Part shown: positions 1-7,356 of the stretch, one piece after another
Layout: every line of letters begins with the position of its first letter
How positions within the stretch are numbered: position 1 is the stretch's first letter
NCBI GenBank assembly: GCA_022508735.1
Contig: JAFLUQ010000060.1
Location: 1 to 12,491 of the forward strand
DNA length: 12,491 nucleotides
Origin: Oscillospiraceae bacterium
GTDB taxonomy: Bacteria; Bacillota; Clostridia; UMGS1883
Direction: 5' to 3'
Translations under genes and position numbers: made by a program
Notes under the pieces: model-generated
The model's input: only the letters and a program-made list of their open reading frames with translations
Told to the model about the DNA's origin: nothing
Databases searched by the model: none

Positions 1-1481
1 AGGTCTTTGACGCAATGCAGCGCCTCAGCATGAGCTTTTTCAACTCCAAGCACACGGGCAGCCTCATGAACCGCGTGAACAGCGATGCGCTGGACATTCA
101 GTATTTCCTCAACGACGGCCTGCCGCAGTTTATAATCAACGCGATCACGATCATCGGCATAGGTACGGTAGTGTTTGTCACTAATCCTCTGCTGGCCGTG
201 CTCATCATGCTGCCGGTGCCGTTTATAGTTTACATTATCAAAAAAGTTATCCCAAAATTCAAGCAATTTAAGTGGATAGGCTGGCACAAGTCCAGCAAGC
301 TCAACAGCGTTATCAACGATACGCTTCAGGGCATACGTGTGGTAAAGGCCTTTGGTAAGGAACAGAACGAGGTCGGCCGCTTTGAGAATGCCACTCAGGA
401 GCTCTACGACGTACGCGTCCGCGAGGGTCTTATGAGCGCCAAGATATTCCCGATGCTCAACTACCTCATGACTATCGGCGGCCTGTTTGTCTGGGGCCTC
501 GGCGGCCATCAGGTGCTTCAGGGCCATATGACCTTCGGTACGCTGATGACCTTCGTTGGCTATATTGGCATGCTCTATGCCCCCATAAACTTTATGATAC
601 GCACCTACGACTGGTGGGCCAACTGCATGAACAGCGCCCAGCGTATATTTGAGATAGTTGACCGCCAGACCGACGTGCCCGAGGCAAAGGACCCCGTGGA
701 TATCGGCCGCATAAAGGGCGAGGTGGAGCTTCGCGACGTGACCTTTGCCTATGAGCCTAACAAGCCCGTGCTCCACAACGTGAGCTTCCACGTGCAGCCC
801 GGCGAGATGATCGGCCTTGTGGGCCACAGCGGTGCGGGTAAGTCCACGATCACAAATATCATAACCCGACTTTACGACGTGAACGAGGGCGAGCTGCTCA
901 TTGACGGAGTGAACATCAAGAAAATACGCCAGAAGGACCTCCACGGACAGATAGGCATGGTGCTTCAGGATACCTTCCTCTTTAACGGCACCATAGCCGA
1001 AAACATTGCCTATGCCCGGCCTGAGGCAAGCATGGAGGAGATCGTTCGCGCGGCGAAGCTTGCCAACGCCCACGACTTCATCATGAAGCTGCCCGACGGC
1101 TATGAGACAGAGATAGGCAAGCGCAAGACCAACCTGAGCGGCGGCGAACGGCAGAGGATTTCTATTGCCCGAACCGTCCTCCTTGACCCGGCTATTCTGA
1201 TTCTGGACGAAGCCACCGCCTCACTTGACACCGAGACCGAGCAGCAGATACAGGCCGCCCTTGAAACTCTCACCAAAGGGCGCACGACCATAGCTATTGC
1301 TCACCGACTCTCAACACTGAAGAACGCCAACCGCCTTGTGGTGGTTGAGCGCGGTGAGATCGCCGAGATAGGCACCCACGAGGAGCTGGCCAATAAGCCC
1401 GACGGCATCTATGCCCGCATGGTAGGCAGGCAGAAGGACGCCCTGCGCATTCGCGGAGTCGGCGACGAGGAGCAGCTGTAG
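1..1481 (+). CDS. ABC exporter half-transporter (permease-ATPase fusion), 5' end cut by window
   Basis: This is a type IV (ABCB-like) exporter subunit that uses ATP hydrolysis to move an unknown substrate across the cytoplasmic membrane. The reading frame is open from base 3, so the ATG at 15 is an internal methionine and the true start lies upstream. Aligned to the second ABC protein at 2609, about 250 residues are missing if the architecture is the same. Counting from the ATG at 15, the remaining membrane helices occupy about residues 35-200. The nucleotide-binding domain has Walker A GHSGAGKST (270-278), Q-loop Gln318, signature LSGGE (374-378), Walker B ILILDE (394-399) and switch His430. 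All catalytic motifs look intact. Its probable partner is the half-transporter at 2609-4879, whose ATPase domain is closely similar. The family is certain; the heterodimer is inferred. Confidence 0.95.
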   Translation, partial: VFDAMQRLSMSFFNSKHTGSLMNRVNSDALDIQYFLNDGLPQFIINAITIIGIGTVVFVTNPLLAVLIMLPVPFIVYIIKKVIPKFKQFKWIGWHKSSKLNSVINDTLQGIRVVKAFGKEQNEVGRFENATQELYDVRVREGLMSAKIFPMLNYLMTIGGLFVWGLGGHQVLQGHMTFGTLMTFVGYIGMLYAPINFMIRTYDWWANCMNSAQRIFEIVDRQTDVPEAKDPVDIGRIKGEVELRDVTFAYEPNKPVLHNVSFHVQPGEMIGLVGHSGAGKSTITNIITRLYDVNEGELLIDGVNIKKIRQKDLHGQIGMVLQDTFLFNGTIAENIAYARPEASMEEIVRAAKLANAHDFIMKLPDGYETEIGKRKTNLSGGERQRISIARTVLLDPAILILDEATASLDTETEQQIQAALETLTKGRTTIAIAHRLSTLKNANRLVVVERGEIAEIGTHEELANKPDGIYARMVGRQKDALRIRGVGDEEQL

Positions 1482-1504
1482 TAGTTAGGAGTGAGTAATC
1501 AGGA

Positions 1505-2044
1505 ATGAAAAAATATGCACTGCTGCTTTTAGTATTGATTTTTCCATATGTATTTATTACATACATTGCGGCCTCCATTATACAGCACCCTTATGCTGAC
1601 GCGATCTTCATGAATAATCTTCTAAAGATGTTGATTCTGCTTACATTCCTGTTTACAATTTCTCTGATAGCAGCGGCGGTGACAGTTCTCCTCTGCGTCA
1701 TCAGGAAATATGAACCCTCTGAGACTATGCGAATAAATCTTGTAATAAAGGTTGTGCACACGCCTGCATATATAGCTTTTATTGCTGCTACAGTTTATTG
1801 TCTATCTCCGCAGGCGACAAGTTTCTCCGCCATACTGGCGGGAGTGCTGCTGTCCGCCGCACTGTTTACGATAATGACTAACGCAATAACGGGTGTCGCC
1901 GGAATTATCCGTGCCAAAGCTGAGAATAAAATCAGCATCGTGGGCGCGGTGTTAGGTGTAATTATGCAGTTTGTGTTCTTTCTTGACGTGCTAAGTGCGA
2001 CAGCACTGTATTTAAAAGTAAAAAACAACCCACACGGGAGGTAA
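1505..2044 (+). CDS. Small multi-pass membrane protein of unknown function
   Basis: I do not recognise this 179-residue protein. It has about five hydrophobic segments (roughly residues 4-24, 38-66, 83-100, 107-135 and 144-170) with short charged loops such as IRKYEPSE and IRAKAENK, so it should sit in the cytoplasmic membrane. The ATG at 1505 begins MKKYALLLL, a natural start for an inner-membrane protein. The best ribosome site is AGGAG at 1487-1491, a slightly long 13 bases upstream. The gene starts 23 bases after the first ABC gene, and its last codons form the ribosome site of the DUF1854 gene, so it is co-transcribed. It reads as more A+T-rich than the flanking ABC genes, so it may be a later insertion in the operon. 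A role as an accessory membrane subunit of the exporter is possible but not shown. Confidence 0.8.
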   Translation: MKKYALLLLVLIFPYVFITYIAASIIQHPYADAIFMNNLLKMLILLTFLFTISLIAAAVTVLLCVIRKYEPSETMRINLVIKVVHTPAYIAFIAATVYCLSPQATSFSAILAGVLLSAALFTIMTNAITGVAGIIRAKAENKISIVGAVLGVIMQFVFFLDVLSATALYLKVKNNPHGR

Positions 2045-2049
2045 CATAT

Positions 2050-2586
2050 ATGAACAACAAACCTAATAAAATGGAGGCCTATGCCGACATAAACTATCTT
2101 ACGCCCGAGAAGTGCGAATTTTATGAGACAGACGGCGGACTATTAGGCATGAAAATGGACGGCGAGGATCTTGGCCGCGTGGCGTTGCTCAGAATGTTCC
2201 CGCTGAGAAATCCGGCGAAGTTTATTTCGGTTCGGCGAGAAAACCGCGAGCGCAGCGACAGCCGCAAGGAGTACGGCGTAATTGAAGATTTAAGCGCCTT
2301 CTCCGGCGCACAGCGGGAGCTTATCGACAAGGAGCTCAGCCGCCGCTATTTCGTGCCGGAGATAACCAAGGTGACCAACGTCAAGGAAGAATACGGCCAC
2401 ACCTACTGGAATGTTGAGACCAACGCCGGAGAGAGAAGCTTCACGGTGTTCGACCTGAACAGCAATCTGCTTAACCTCGGCGGCGGCCGCGTCATGATGG
2501 TCGATGTTGACGGCAACCGCTACGTATTCCCCGACGTCAGCAAGATAGGCGAAAAGGCGCTGAGACTGATAGAGATATGGATATGA
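2050..2586 (+). CDS. DUF1854-family protein associated with an ABC exporter
   Basis: This 178-residue soluble protein has the features I associate with DUF1854: an N-terminal 'MKMDGEDLGRVALLRMFPL' segment, a central block 'AQRELIDKELSRRYFVPEI' (about residues 87-105), then 'YWNVETNAGERSF' and a C-terminal 'DVDGNRYVFPD'. DUF1854 genes are known next to ABC exporters with long N-terminal extensions, including a group that databases name cyanophycin-metabolism-associated. The molecular role is not established. The ribosome site GGGAGGT (2036-2042) lies 7 bases before the ATG and overlaps the end of the preceding gene, and the next ABC gene begins 22 bases after the stop. Sitting between two ABC half-transporters, it is probably a cytoplasmic subunit or regulator of that exporter. 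No cyanophycin gene is visible here, so that substrate should not be assumed. Confidence 0.8.
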   Translation: MNNKPNKMEAYADINYLTPEKCEFYETDGGLLGMKMDGEDLGRVALLRMFPLRNPAKFISVRRENRERSDSRKEYGVIEDLSAFSGAQRELIDKELSRRYFVPEITKVTNVKEEYGHTYWNVETNAGERSFTVFDLNSNLLNLGGGRVMMVDVDGNRYVFPDVSKIGEKALRLIEIWI

Positions 2587-2608
2587 CGCCAAAAAAGGAC
2601 GTGATATA

Positions 2609-4879
2609 ATGCAGCTGAATTACCCCCTTCCCACCGAAAGTGCAGCGGTGATCGAGCCGGTTTTGAGCGGAGAGGAAATTCTCTACTGCCTGCCATATGA
2701 CCTGACTGCCTCGGGTCAGTTCACCGAAGGCTTTCTTGTTATAACTAAAACACGACTCGCTGTCATAAACGGCGGTGAAATAGAGCGGGTGGTTCCGGTG
2801 AATTCGCTCGACGGCATCTGCTGCGGTGAGTTGAATTCCTCGGGCATGCTTGAGGCCAACCCCACCGGCGACCCCTTTCCCATAGTGTTCTTCACCATGG
2901 AGCACATGGCCCGCTATTCAATGGCCGAAAGAATAATAACCGACCTTATCGACGGCGTGCAGCCCAGGGCTGTAAGCACCGATGACGAGAAAAAGTGCCC
3001 TAACTGCGGCCGCCCCTTTATCCGCAACACCCGTATCTGCCGCCATTGCAGCGACAGAATGGGCGTGCTGAAGCGCATATGGAAGGTAAGCCGCCCCTGC
3101 TGGGGGTATTACGCGCTTTTGCTTCTGATATTCTGGGCCAACAGCGGCTTCATGCTTTACTCGCCATACGTCAGCAAGCGGCTGATAGACGAGGTGCTGA
3201 CCAAGTTTGGCGCGGGCAGCGAGCTGCTACCGCACCTGTTATGGCTCGTTGCTTTGACGGGCCTGTGCTCGCTGGCGACAACTATTATCGGCGCGCTGCG
3301 CGAGATTGTCAGCGCCAAGGCCAGCAACCTGTTCGTGCGCGACCTTCGTAACGACATCTATAAAAAGGTGCAGTCAATGCCACTCGGCTATATTGAAGAG
3401 AAGAATGCAGGCGACCTGATGCACCGCATAAACGGCGATACCGGCCGCATACAGCAGTTCATCCAGAACGTGGCCGTGCAGGCCATAAACGAGATATGCC
3501 TCTTTATCGGCGTGGCTATCGTTGTGGTCAGCTTTAACCCGATGATGGCACTGCTCATACTTATCCCCATACCGATAGCGCTGTTTTTGATAAACCGCAT
3601 AAGCAGCTCAGTCCGCCGCCGCTATCACAAGCAGTGGCGCTGGATGGATAAGCTAACCGACGCTCTGAACAATGTGTTTAACGGCATCAAGGTCGTTAAG
3701 GTGTTCGGTCAGGAGGAGCGTGAGGTCAAGCACTTCGAGAGCGTTGCTTCATCTGTACGTGATATAACCTGCAAGACTGAGCAGTACGTCTACACCGTGT
3801 TTCCCATAATTCGTTTCCTTATCGGCTTCGGCAGCTACTTTGTTACCATGTACGGCGGAGCCCTGGTGCTCGGCAAGCAGATGGAGCTTGGTGAGCTCAT
3901 GCAGTTCTCAACCTATGCCGGCTATCTCTACAGCCGCCTCGAGTGGTTCAGCATGCTGCCCCGCCACATCAGCCAAGCCATAACCAGTGCCCAGCGCGTG
4001 TTTGAGGTCATGGACGAGGATGTGCCGCCTGTGCCTACCGCACCCCTCAGCGCCGACGGTATCGAGGGATATGTGGACTTCAATAACGTGACCTTCGGCT
4101 ATAAGTCATACAAGAGCGTGCTCAAAAATATTGACCTGAACGTTCAAAAGGGCGAAATGATCGGCCTTGTGGGTCACAGCGGTGCGGGCAAGTCCACCAT
4201 GATAAACCTGCTCATGCGTCTGTATAAGGCCGACGAAGGCGAGATAAAGCTCGACGGAAACAGCCTTGAGGACTACTCTATATCAGACTATAAGAACAAC
4301 CTTGGCGTGGTGCTTCAGGAGAGCTATCTGTTCAGCGGAAGCATACTGAACAATATCCGCTATGCCCGTCCCGATGCCTCGGACGACGAGTGTATCCGTG
4401 CGGCCAAGATCGCCAATGCCCACGAATTCATAATTAATCTGCCCGATGGATATGATACCTATGTGGGCGAAAAAGGCCAGCGCCTCAGCGGCGGCGAGCG
4501 TCAGCGCATAGCCATTGCAAGAGCGGTATTAAGTGATCCGAAGATCATGATACTTGACGAGGCAACTGCATCAGTGGATACTGAGACCGAGCAGCAGATA
4601 CAGGAGGCTTTGGGCCGCATAATCAAGGGCCGTACCACCTTTGCCATAGCTCACAGACTTTCCACTCTCAAGAACGCAAACCGTTTGGTAGTCTTGGAAG
4701 AAGGCCGCGTTGCCGAGGTGGGCAGCCACAACGAGCTCATGGAGAAGGACGGAATTTATGCCGGCCTCGTCCGTGCTCAGCGCACCATGACAGCTTTGTC
4801 CGTAGCCATAGATGATGGCGGCGGACGAGGAGGCCCCGGAGGGCGCGGGCCCGGGCGCGGAGGCCCTCCGCCGAGATAA
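2609..4879 (+). CDS. ABC exporter half-transporter with N-terminal PH-like domain, zinc ribbon and Gly/Arg tail
   Basis: This 756-residue exporter subunit is about 170 residues longer than a plain half-transporter. Residues 1-118 form a beta-rich domain that resembles a bacterial PH-like fold. Residues 130-147 are a zinc ribbon (Cys130, Cys133, Cys144, Cys147). The membrane domain runs from about 160 to 465. The ATPase domain has Walker A GHSGAGKST (522-530), Gln570, signature LSGGE (626-630), Walker B IMILDE (646-651) and His682, all canonical. The last 20 residues are only Gly, Arg and Pro. AAAAAAGGAC (2591-2600) supplies a weak ribosome site for the ATG. The gene directly follows DUF1854 and probably pairs with the half-transporter at the window start. 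Export of lipid, peptide or another substrate cannot be decided from sequence. Confidence 0.95.
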   Translation: MQLNYPLPTESAAVIEPVLSGEEILYCLPYDLTASGQFTEGFLVITKTRLAVINGGEIERVVPVNSLDGICCGELNSSGMLEANPTGDPFPIVFFTMEHMARYSMAERIITDLIDGVQPRAVSTDDEKKCPNCGRPFIRNTRICRHCSDRMGVLKRIWKVSRPCWGYYALLLLIFWANSGFMLYSPYVSKRLIDEVLTKFGAGSELLPHLLWLVALTGLCSLATTIIGALREIVSAKASNLFVRDLRNDIYKKVQSMPLGYIEEKNAGDLMHRINGDTGRIQQFIQNVAVQAINEICLFIGVAIVVVSFNPMMALLILIPIPIALFLINRISSSVRRRYHKQWRWMDKLTDALNNVFNGIKVVKVFGQEEREVKHFESVASSVRDITCKTEQYVYTVFPIIRFLIGFGSYFVTMYGGALVLGKQMELGELMQFSTYAGYLYSRLEWFSMLPRHISQAITSAQRVFEVMDEDVPPVPTAPLSADGIEGYVDFNNVTFGYKSYKSVLKNIDLNVQKGEMIGLVGHSGAGKSTMINLLMRLYKADEGEIKLDGNSLEDYSISDYKNNLGVVLQESYLFSGSILNNIRYARPDASDDECIRAAKIANAHEFIINLPDGYDTYVGEKGQRLSGGERQRIAIARAVLSDPKIMILDEATASVDTETEQQIQEALGRIIKGRTTFAIAHRLSTLKNANRLVVLEEGRVAEVGSHNELMEKDGIYAGLVRAQRTMTALSVAIDDGGGRGGPGGRGPGRGGPPPR

Positions 4880-4903
4880 AATAAATTGAAAAGGAGACCG
4901 ACA

Positions 4904-5797
4904 ATGTCTAAAATCAAGCTTATAACCGACGGAGGCGCTGATATTAAGCCCTCTGTCGCGGAGCGCTATAACATAAGAGTTATACCCTTCAGCTACACCT
5001 TTGACGGGGAAAACTACTGCCGCACAGGCATAGATGAAACCACCGATGAGTTTTACGCGAGAATGCGGGCCTCCGAGGTGCTGCCGAAAACAACGCAGAT
5101 CACTCCCGCTCAGTATACAGAAGCATATCTTGAAGAGATCGAAAAGGGCTACGACACTATAATCGTAGTTTCTCTCAGTTCAACCGCCAGCGGAGCATGC
5201 CAGAACGCGATTATGGCCGCCAAGGAGGTTATGGAGGATAATAACTGCGATATAAGGGTGGTTGACTCTCAGTCATTCACCTGTCTTTACGGCCAGCCGG
5301 TTATCCATGCCGCTCACATGATTGAAGACGGAGCTTCTGTTGATGAAATTGAGAATTATCTGAAAAAGGCTACGGCCGATATAAATGCCGTATTTGTGGT
5401 AGACGACCTTATTTATCTGAAAAAGGGCGGCCGCATCAATGCCGCGACACTGCTATTTGCCAATATGCTGGATATTAAGCCTATGCTCATGGTTGGCGGA
5501 GGCCTTGTGGTTCAGGCTGACAAGGTTCGCGGCGAAAAGCGTGTGCATAAGAAAATCATGGACATGGCCACTGAGCATTGTGGTGACCTGAACGGAAAAA
5601 CAGTTATCTTTGTTTACGGTGACGTGCCGGATAAGCGGGACAAGCTGGAAGCCGATGTGAAGGAGCGCTTTCCCGAAGTAAATGTAAAGTTCTGCCGGAT
5701 AGGTCAGCTCATAGGCTGCCACATCGGGCCTACCGTTTACGGAATGGTCTACTCAACCTCCGGTGAGTTTGATATCGGCGACTATGAGGAAGAATAG
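4904..5797 (+). CDS. DegV/FakB-family fatty-acid-binding protein (copy 1)
   Basis: DegV-family proteins bind a single fatty acid. The characterised FakB members present it to the kinase FakA for acyl-phosphate formation in membrane lipid synthesis. This 297-residue protein has the family landmarks: N-terminal KIKLITD, KTTQITP (62-68), SLSSTASG (90-97), DDLIYLKKGGRINAAT (167-182), and a C-terminal IGCHIGP with His273, in the region that binds the carboxylate in known structures. An in-frame TTG at 4886 would lengthen it by six residues. The ATG at 4904 is preferred because AAGGAG (4891-4896) lies 7 bases before it and would fall inside the longer version. It begins 24 bases after the ABC gene and is followed by a paralogue of identical length. 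No fakA is in the window. Which fatty acid it binds is unknown. Confidence 0.93.
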   Translation: MSKIKLITDGGADIKPSVAERYNIRVIPFSYTFDGENYCRTGIDETTDEFYARMRASEVLPKTTQITPAQYTEAYLEEIEKGYDTIIVVSLSSTASGACQNAIMAAKEVMEDNNCDIRVVDSQSFTCLYGQPVIHAAHMIEDGASVDEIENYLKKATADINAVFVVDDLIYLKKGGRINAATLLFANMLDIKPMLMVGGGLVVQADKVRGEKRVHKKIMDMATEHCGDLNGKTVIFVYGDVPDKRDKLEADVKERFPEVNVKFCRIGQLIGCHIGPTVYGMVYSTSGEFDIGDYEEE

Positions 5798-5836
5798 CTT
5801 GCCCACACCCTAAAGTTACAAGTAAGGAGAAAACCT

Positions 5837-6730
5837 ATGGCTAAAATAAGGCTGATAACCGACACGGGCAGCGATCTGAAGCTGCCCGTTGCTGAAAGAT
5901 ATAACATAAGGCTGCTGCCCTTTGCCTACAGCTACGACGGAGAGACCTATCTCCGAAGTCAGATCGACGAATCTGCCGAGGATTTTTACAAACGGCTCAG
6001 TGAGGCAGATAACCCGCCTAAAACAACGCAGATCACGCCCGCACAGTACGCGGATGTTTTCCGCGAGGAGCTTGACGCCGGATATGACACCATTATAGTC
6101 GTCACCCTGAGCGGCAGCGCCAGCGGCACCTGCCAGAACGCCCATATAGCCGCGGCGGAGGTCATGGAAGAAAGAAGCTGCGATATAAGGATCGTTGATT
6201 CCCAGACCTTTACCTGCCTCTATGCCCAGCCGGTCATTCATGCGGCAAAGATGGTGAAGCACGGTGCCTCCGCCGACGAGGTTGAGAATTATCTGAAAGA
6301 CGCCACTGCCGACTTCGGCGCCGTCTTTGTGGTAAGTGATCTGGAGCATCTGAAGAAGGGCGGCCGCATAAATGCCGCCACACTGCTCTTTGCCAATATG
6401 CTGGATATTAAGCCCATTCTGACTGTTGACGGAGGGCTGGTGGTTCAGACTGATAAAGTCCGGGGTGAAAAGCGCGTTAATAAGAAGATCATTGAGACTG
6501 CGGTGAAAACGGCGGGTGATCTGAACGGAAAAACCATAATCGGGGCTTATGCCGATTCCAGAGATAAGCTGGAGGCTTTGATCGAGGAAATCAAGGCACA
6601 GTTCCCCGATGTGAATGTGCGCTATTGCCGTCTCGGCCCCATAATAGGCACCCACGGGGGACCTACGCTCTACGGCTTTGCCTATTCCTCATCCGGCAGG
6701 TTTGACATAAGCGACTACGAGGAAGACTGA
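5837..6730 (+). CDS. DegV/FakB-family fatty-acid-binding protein (copy 2)
   Basis: This is a second 297-residue DegV protein. It is collinear with copy 1 without gaps and identical at about 194 of 297 positions by my count. It keeps KTTQITP (62-68), TLSGSASG (90-97), LKKGGRINA (172-180) and the C-terminal IGTHGGP with His273. Differences cluster at residues 41-60 and 219-255. By analogy with organisms that keep several FakB proteins for different acyl chains, the two copies may differ in ligand preference; this is inference. AAGGAGA (5824-5830) lies 6 bases before the ATG. The 39-base gap from copy 1 has no terminator. The stop codon TGA shares its final A with the ATG of the glycosylase gene, so those two genes are translationally coupled. 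Confidence 0.93.
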   Translation: MAKIRLITDTGSDLKLPVAERYNIRLLPFAYSYDGETYLRSQIDESAEDFYKRLSEADNPPKTTQITPAQYADVFREELDAGYDTIIVVTLSGSASGTCQNAHIAAAEVMEERSCDIRIVDSQTFTCLYAQPVIHAAKMVKHGASADEVENYLKDATADFGAVFVVSDLEHLKKGGRINAATLLFANMLDIKPILTVDGGLVVQTDKVRGEKRVNKKIIETAVKTAGDLNGKTIIGAYADSRDKLEALIEEIKAQFPDVNVRYCRLGPIIGTHGGPTLYGFAYSSSGRFDISDYEED

Positions 6731-7206
6731 TGATAGTCCATCCTATACCTCCGTTATATGATGAAAATTCAAGAATACTTATTCTCGGCAGCTTTCCGTC
6801 AGTTAAGTCCCGGGAGCAGAGCTTTTTCTACGGGCATCCGCAAAATCGCTTCTGGCGCGTAATAGCTGCGGTGCTGGGCGAGGCTGGGCCTGCAACGATA
6901 GACGAAAAGCGCGCTATGATCCTTGGGCATAACTTAGCCATTTGGGACGTTATTGCTTCATGCGAGATCGAAGGCAGTGCAGACAGCACTATCAGGGGCG
7001 TGACGCCAAACGACCTTTCGCCTATACTTAACGCTGCAGCGATTGAGAGAATATACGTGAATGGCCGTACTGCTGAGAAATATTATAAAAAATATACAGA
7101 ACCGGCTCTTGGCCGCCCTGCTGTTTGCCTCCCCTCCACAAGTCCGGCTAATGCCGCATGGAATTTGGAACGTCTGGTCGAAGCTTGGAAGGTTATAATT
7201 GAATAG
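6730..7206 (+). CDS. Family-6 uracil-DNA-glycosylase superfamily protein (hypoxanthine/deoxyinosine DNA glycosylase)
   Basis: This 158-residue protein matches the Hdg branch of the uracil-DNA glycosylase superfamily, which removes hypoxanthine arising from adenine deamination and starts base-excision repair. The visible signatures are GSFPS (20-24), SFFYGHPQNRFW (31-42) and the second active-site motif LPSTSPANA (134-142). Asn39 in the HPQN segment is the likely catalytic position in this family. The length is normal for these compact enzymes. The ATG overlaps the preceding degV stop by one base (TGATG) and there is no strong separate ribosome site, so translation probably depends on coupling. 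A hairpin terminator follows at once. A link between DNA repair and the fatty-acid-binding proteins is not expected, and the pairing may simply reflect operon packing. Confidence 0.88.
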   Translation: MIVHPIPPLYDENSRILILGSFPSVKSREQSFFYGHPQNRFWRVIAAVLGEAGPATIDEKRAMILGHNLAIWDVIASCEIEGSADSTIRGVTPNDLSPILNAAAIERIYVNGRTAEKYYKKYTEPALGRPAVCLPSTSPANAAWNLERLVEAWKVIIE

Positions 7207-7208
7207 TA

Positions 7209-7235
7209 AAAGACGGAGGCGCCCCCTCCGTCTTT
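7209..7235 (+). terminator. Intrinsic terminator after the ABC/DegV/glycosylase run
   Basis: The perfect 11-bp stem AAAGACGGAGG / CCTCCGTCTTT (7209-7219 with 7225-7235) encloses a 5-base loop. It starts 3 bases after the glycosylase stop codon. The T-run is short (TTT then AATAA), but the A-rich 5' arm and GC core are typical. The ECF-type promoter begins 6 bases downstream, so the hairpin also insulates the next unit. Confidence 0.85.
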
Positions 7236-7240
7236 AATAA

Positions 7241-7273
7241 TGCGACCGTTTTACTCCCAAACCTTACTATATA
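7241..7273 (+). promoter_or_regulatory. Putative ECF sigma promoter upstream of the F420-ligase-like gene
   Basis: The element TGCGACCGTT (7241-7250) is followed by CTATATA (7267-7273). The same pair occurs upstream of the sigma-factor gene at 8103-8135 with exactly the same separation (26 bases from element start to element start). The first element carries the AAC-like core common to ECF -35 sites (here GACC). The start of transcription would be near 7280, giving a leader of about 75 bases. It is inferred from the paired match. Confidence 0.65.
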
Positions 7274-7274
7274 G

Positions 7275-7335
7275 TTGAAAACTGCACTTATAGATTCCAC
7301 GTTTTTTGGTCGAATTAATAAGTGGCAGCTTTTAA
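7275..7335 (+). promoter_or_regulatory. Possible leader hairpin in the F420-ligase-like mRNA
   Basis: The segment CTGCACTTAT (7282-7291) pairs with ATAAGTG-G-CAG (7318-7328) with one bulged G. Pairing can extend outward between AAAA (7278-7281) and TTTT (7330-7333) past a bulged C. The loop is about 26 bases. It lies within the predicted untranslated leader and ends before the ribosome site at 7344-7350. It matches no riboswitch class I know and could be chance pairing. Confidence 0.3.
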
Positions 7336-7356
7336 ACTCAGTCGGGAGGAAAACAT

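Noticed and set aside
15..17. ATG at 15 as the true start of the first ABC protein
   Set aside because: The frame is open to the window edge, and the alignment with the second ABC protein places this methionine in the middle of the membrane domain.
2537..2905. 122-residue open frame on the - strand
   Set aside because: It straddles the end of the DUF1854 gene and the start of the ABC gene, both well supported. Its sequence shows no recognisable domain.
1..4879. Cyanophycin export system
   Set aside because: DUF1854 relatives carry that label, but no cyanophycin synthetase or cyanophycinase is present, so the substrate is left open.
4886..4903. TTG start for the first degV gene
   Set aside because: The AAGGAG ribosome site lies inside this extension and fits the ATG at 4904, which also gives the same length as the second copy.
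5816..6655. 279-residue open frame on the - strand across the second degV gene
   Set aside because: It lies entirely opposite a strongly supported DegV gene and has no good ribosome site. A shorter related frame opposite the first degV at 5453-5722 arises only because the two sense genes are similar.
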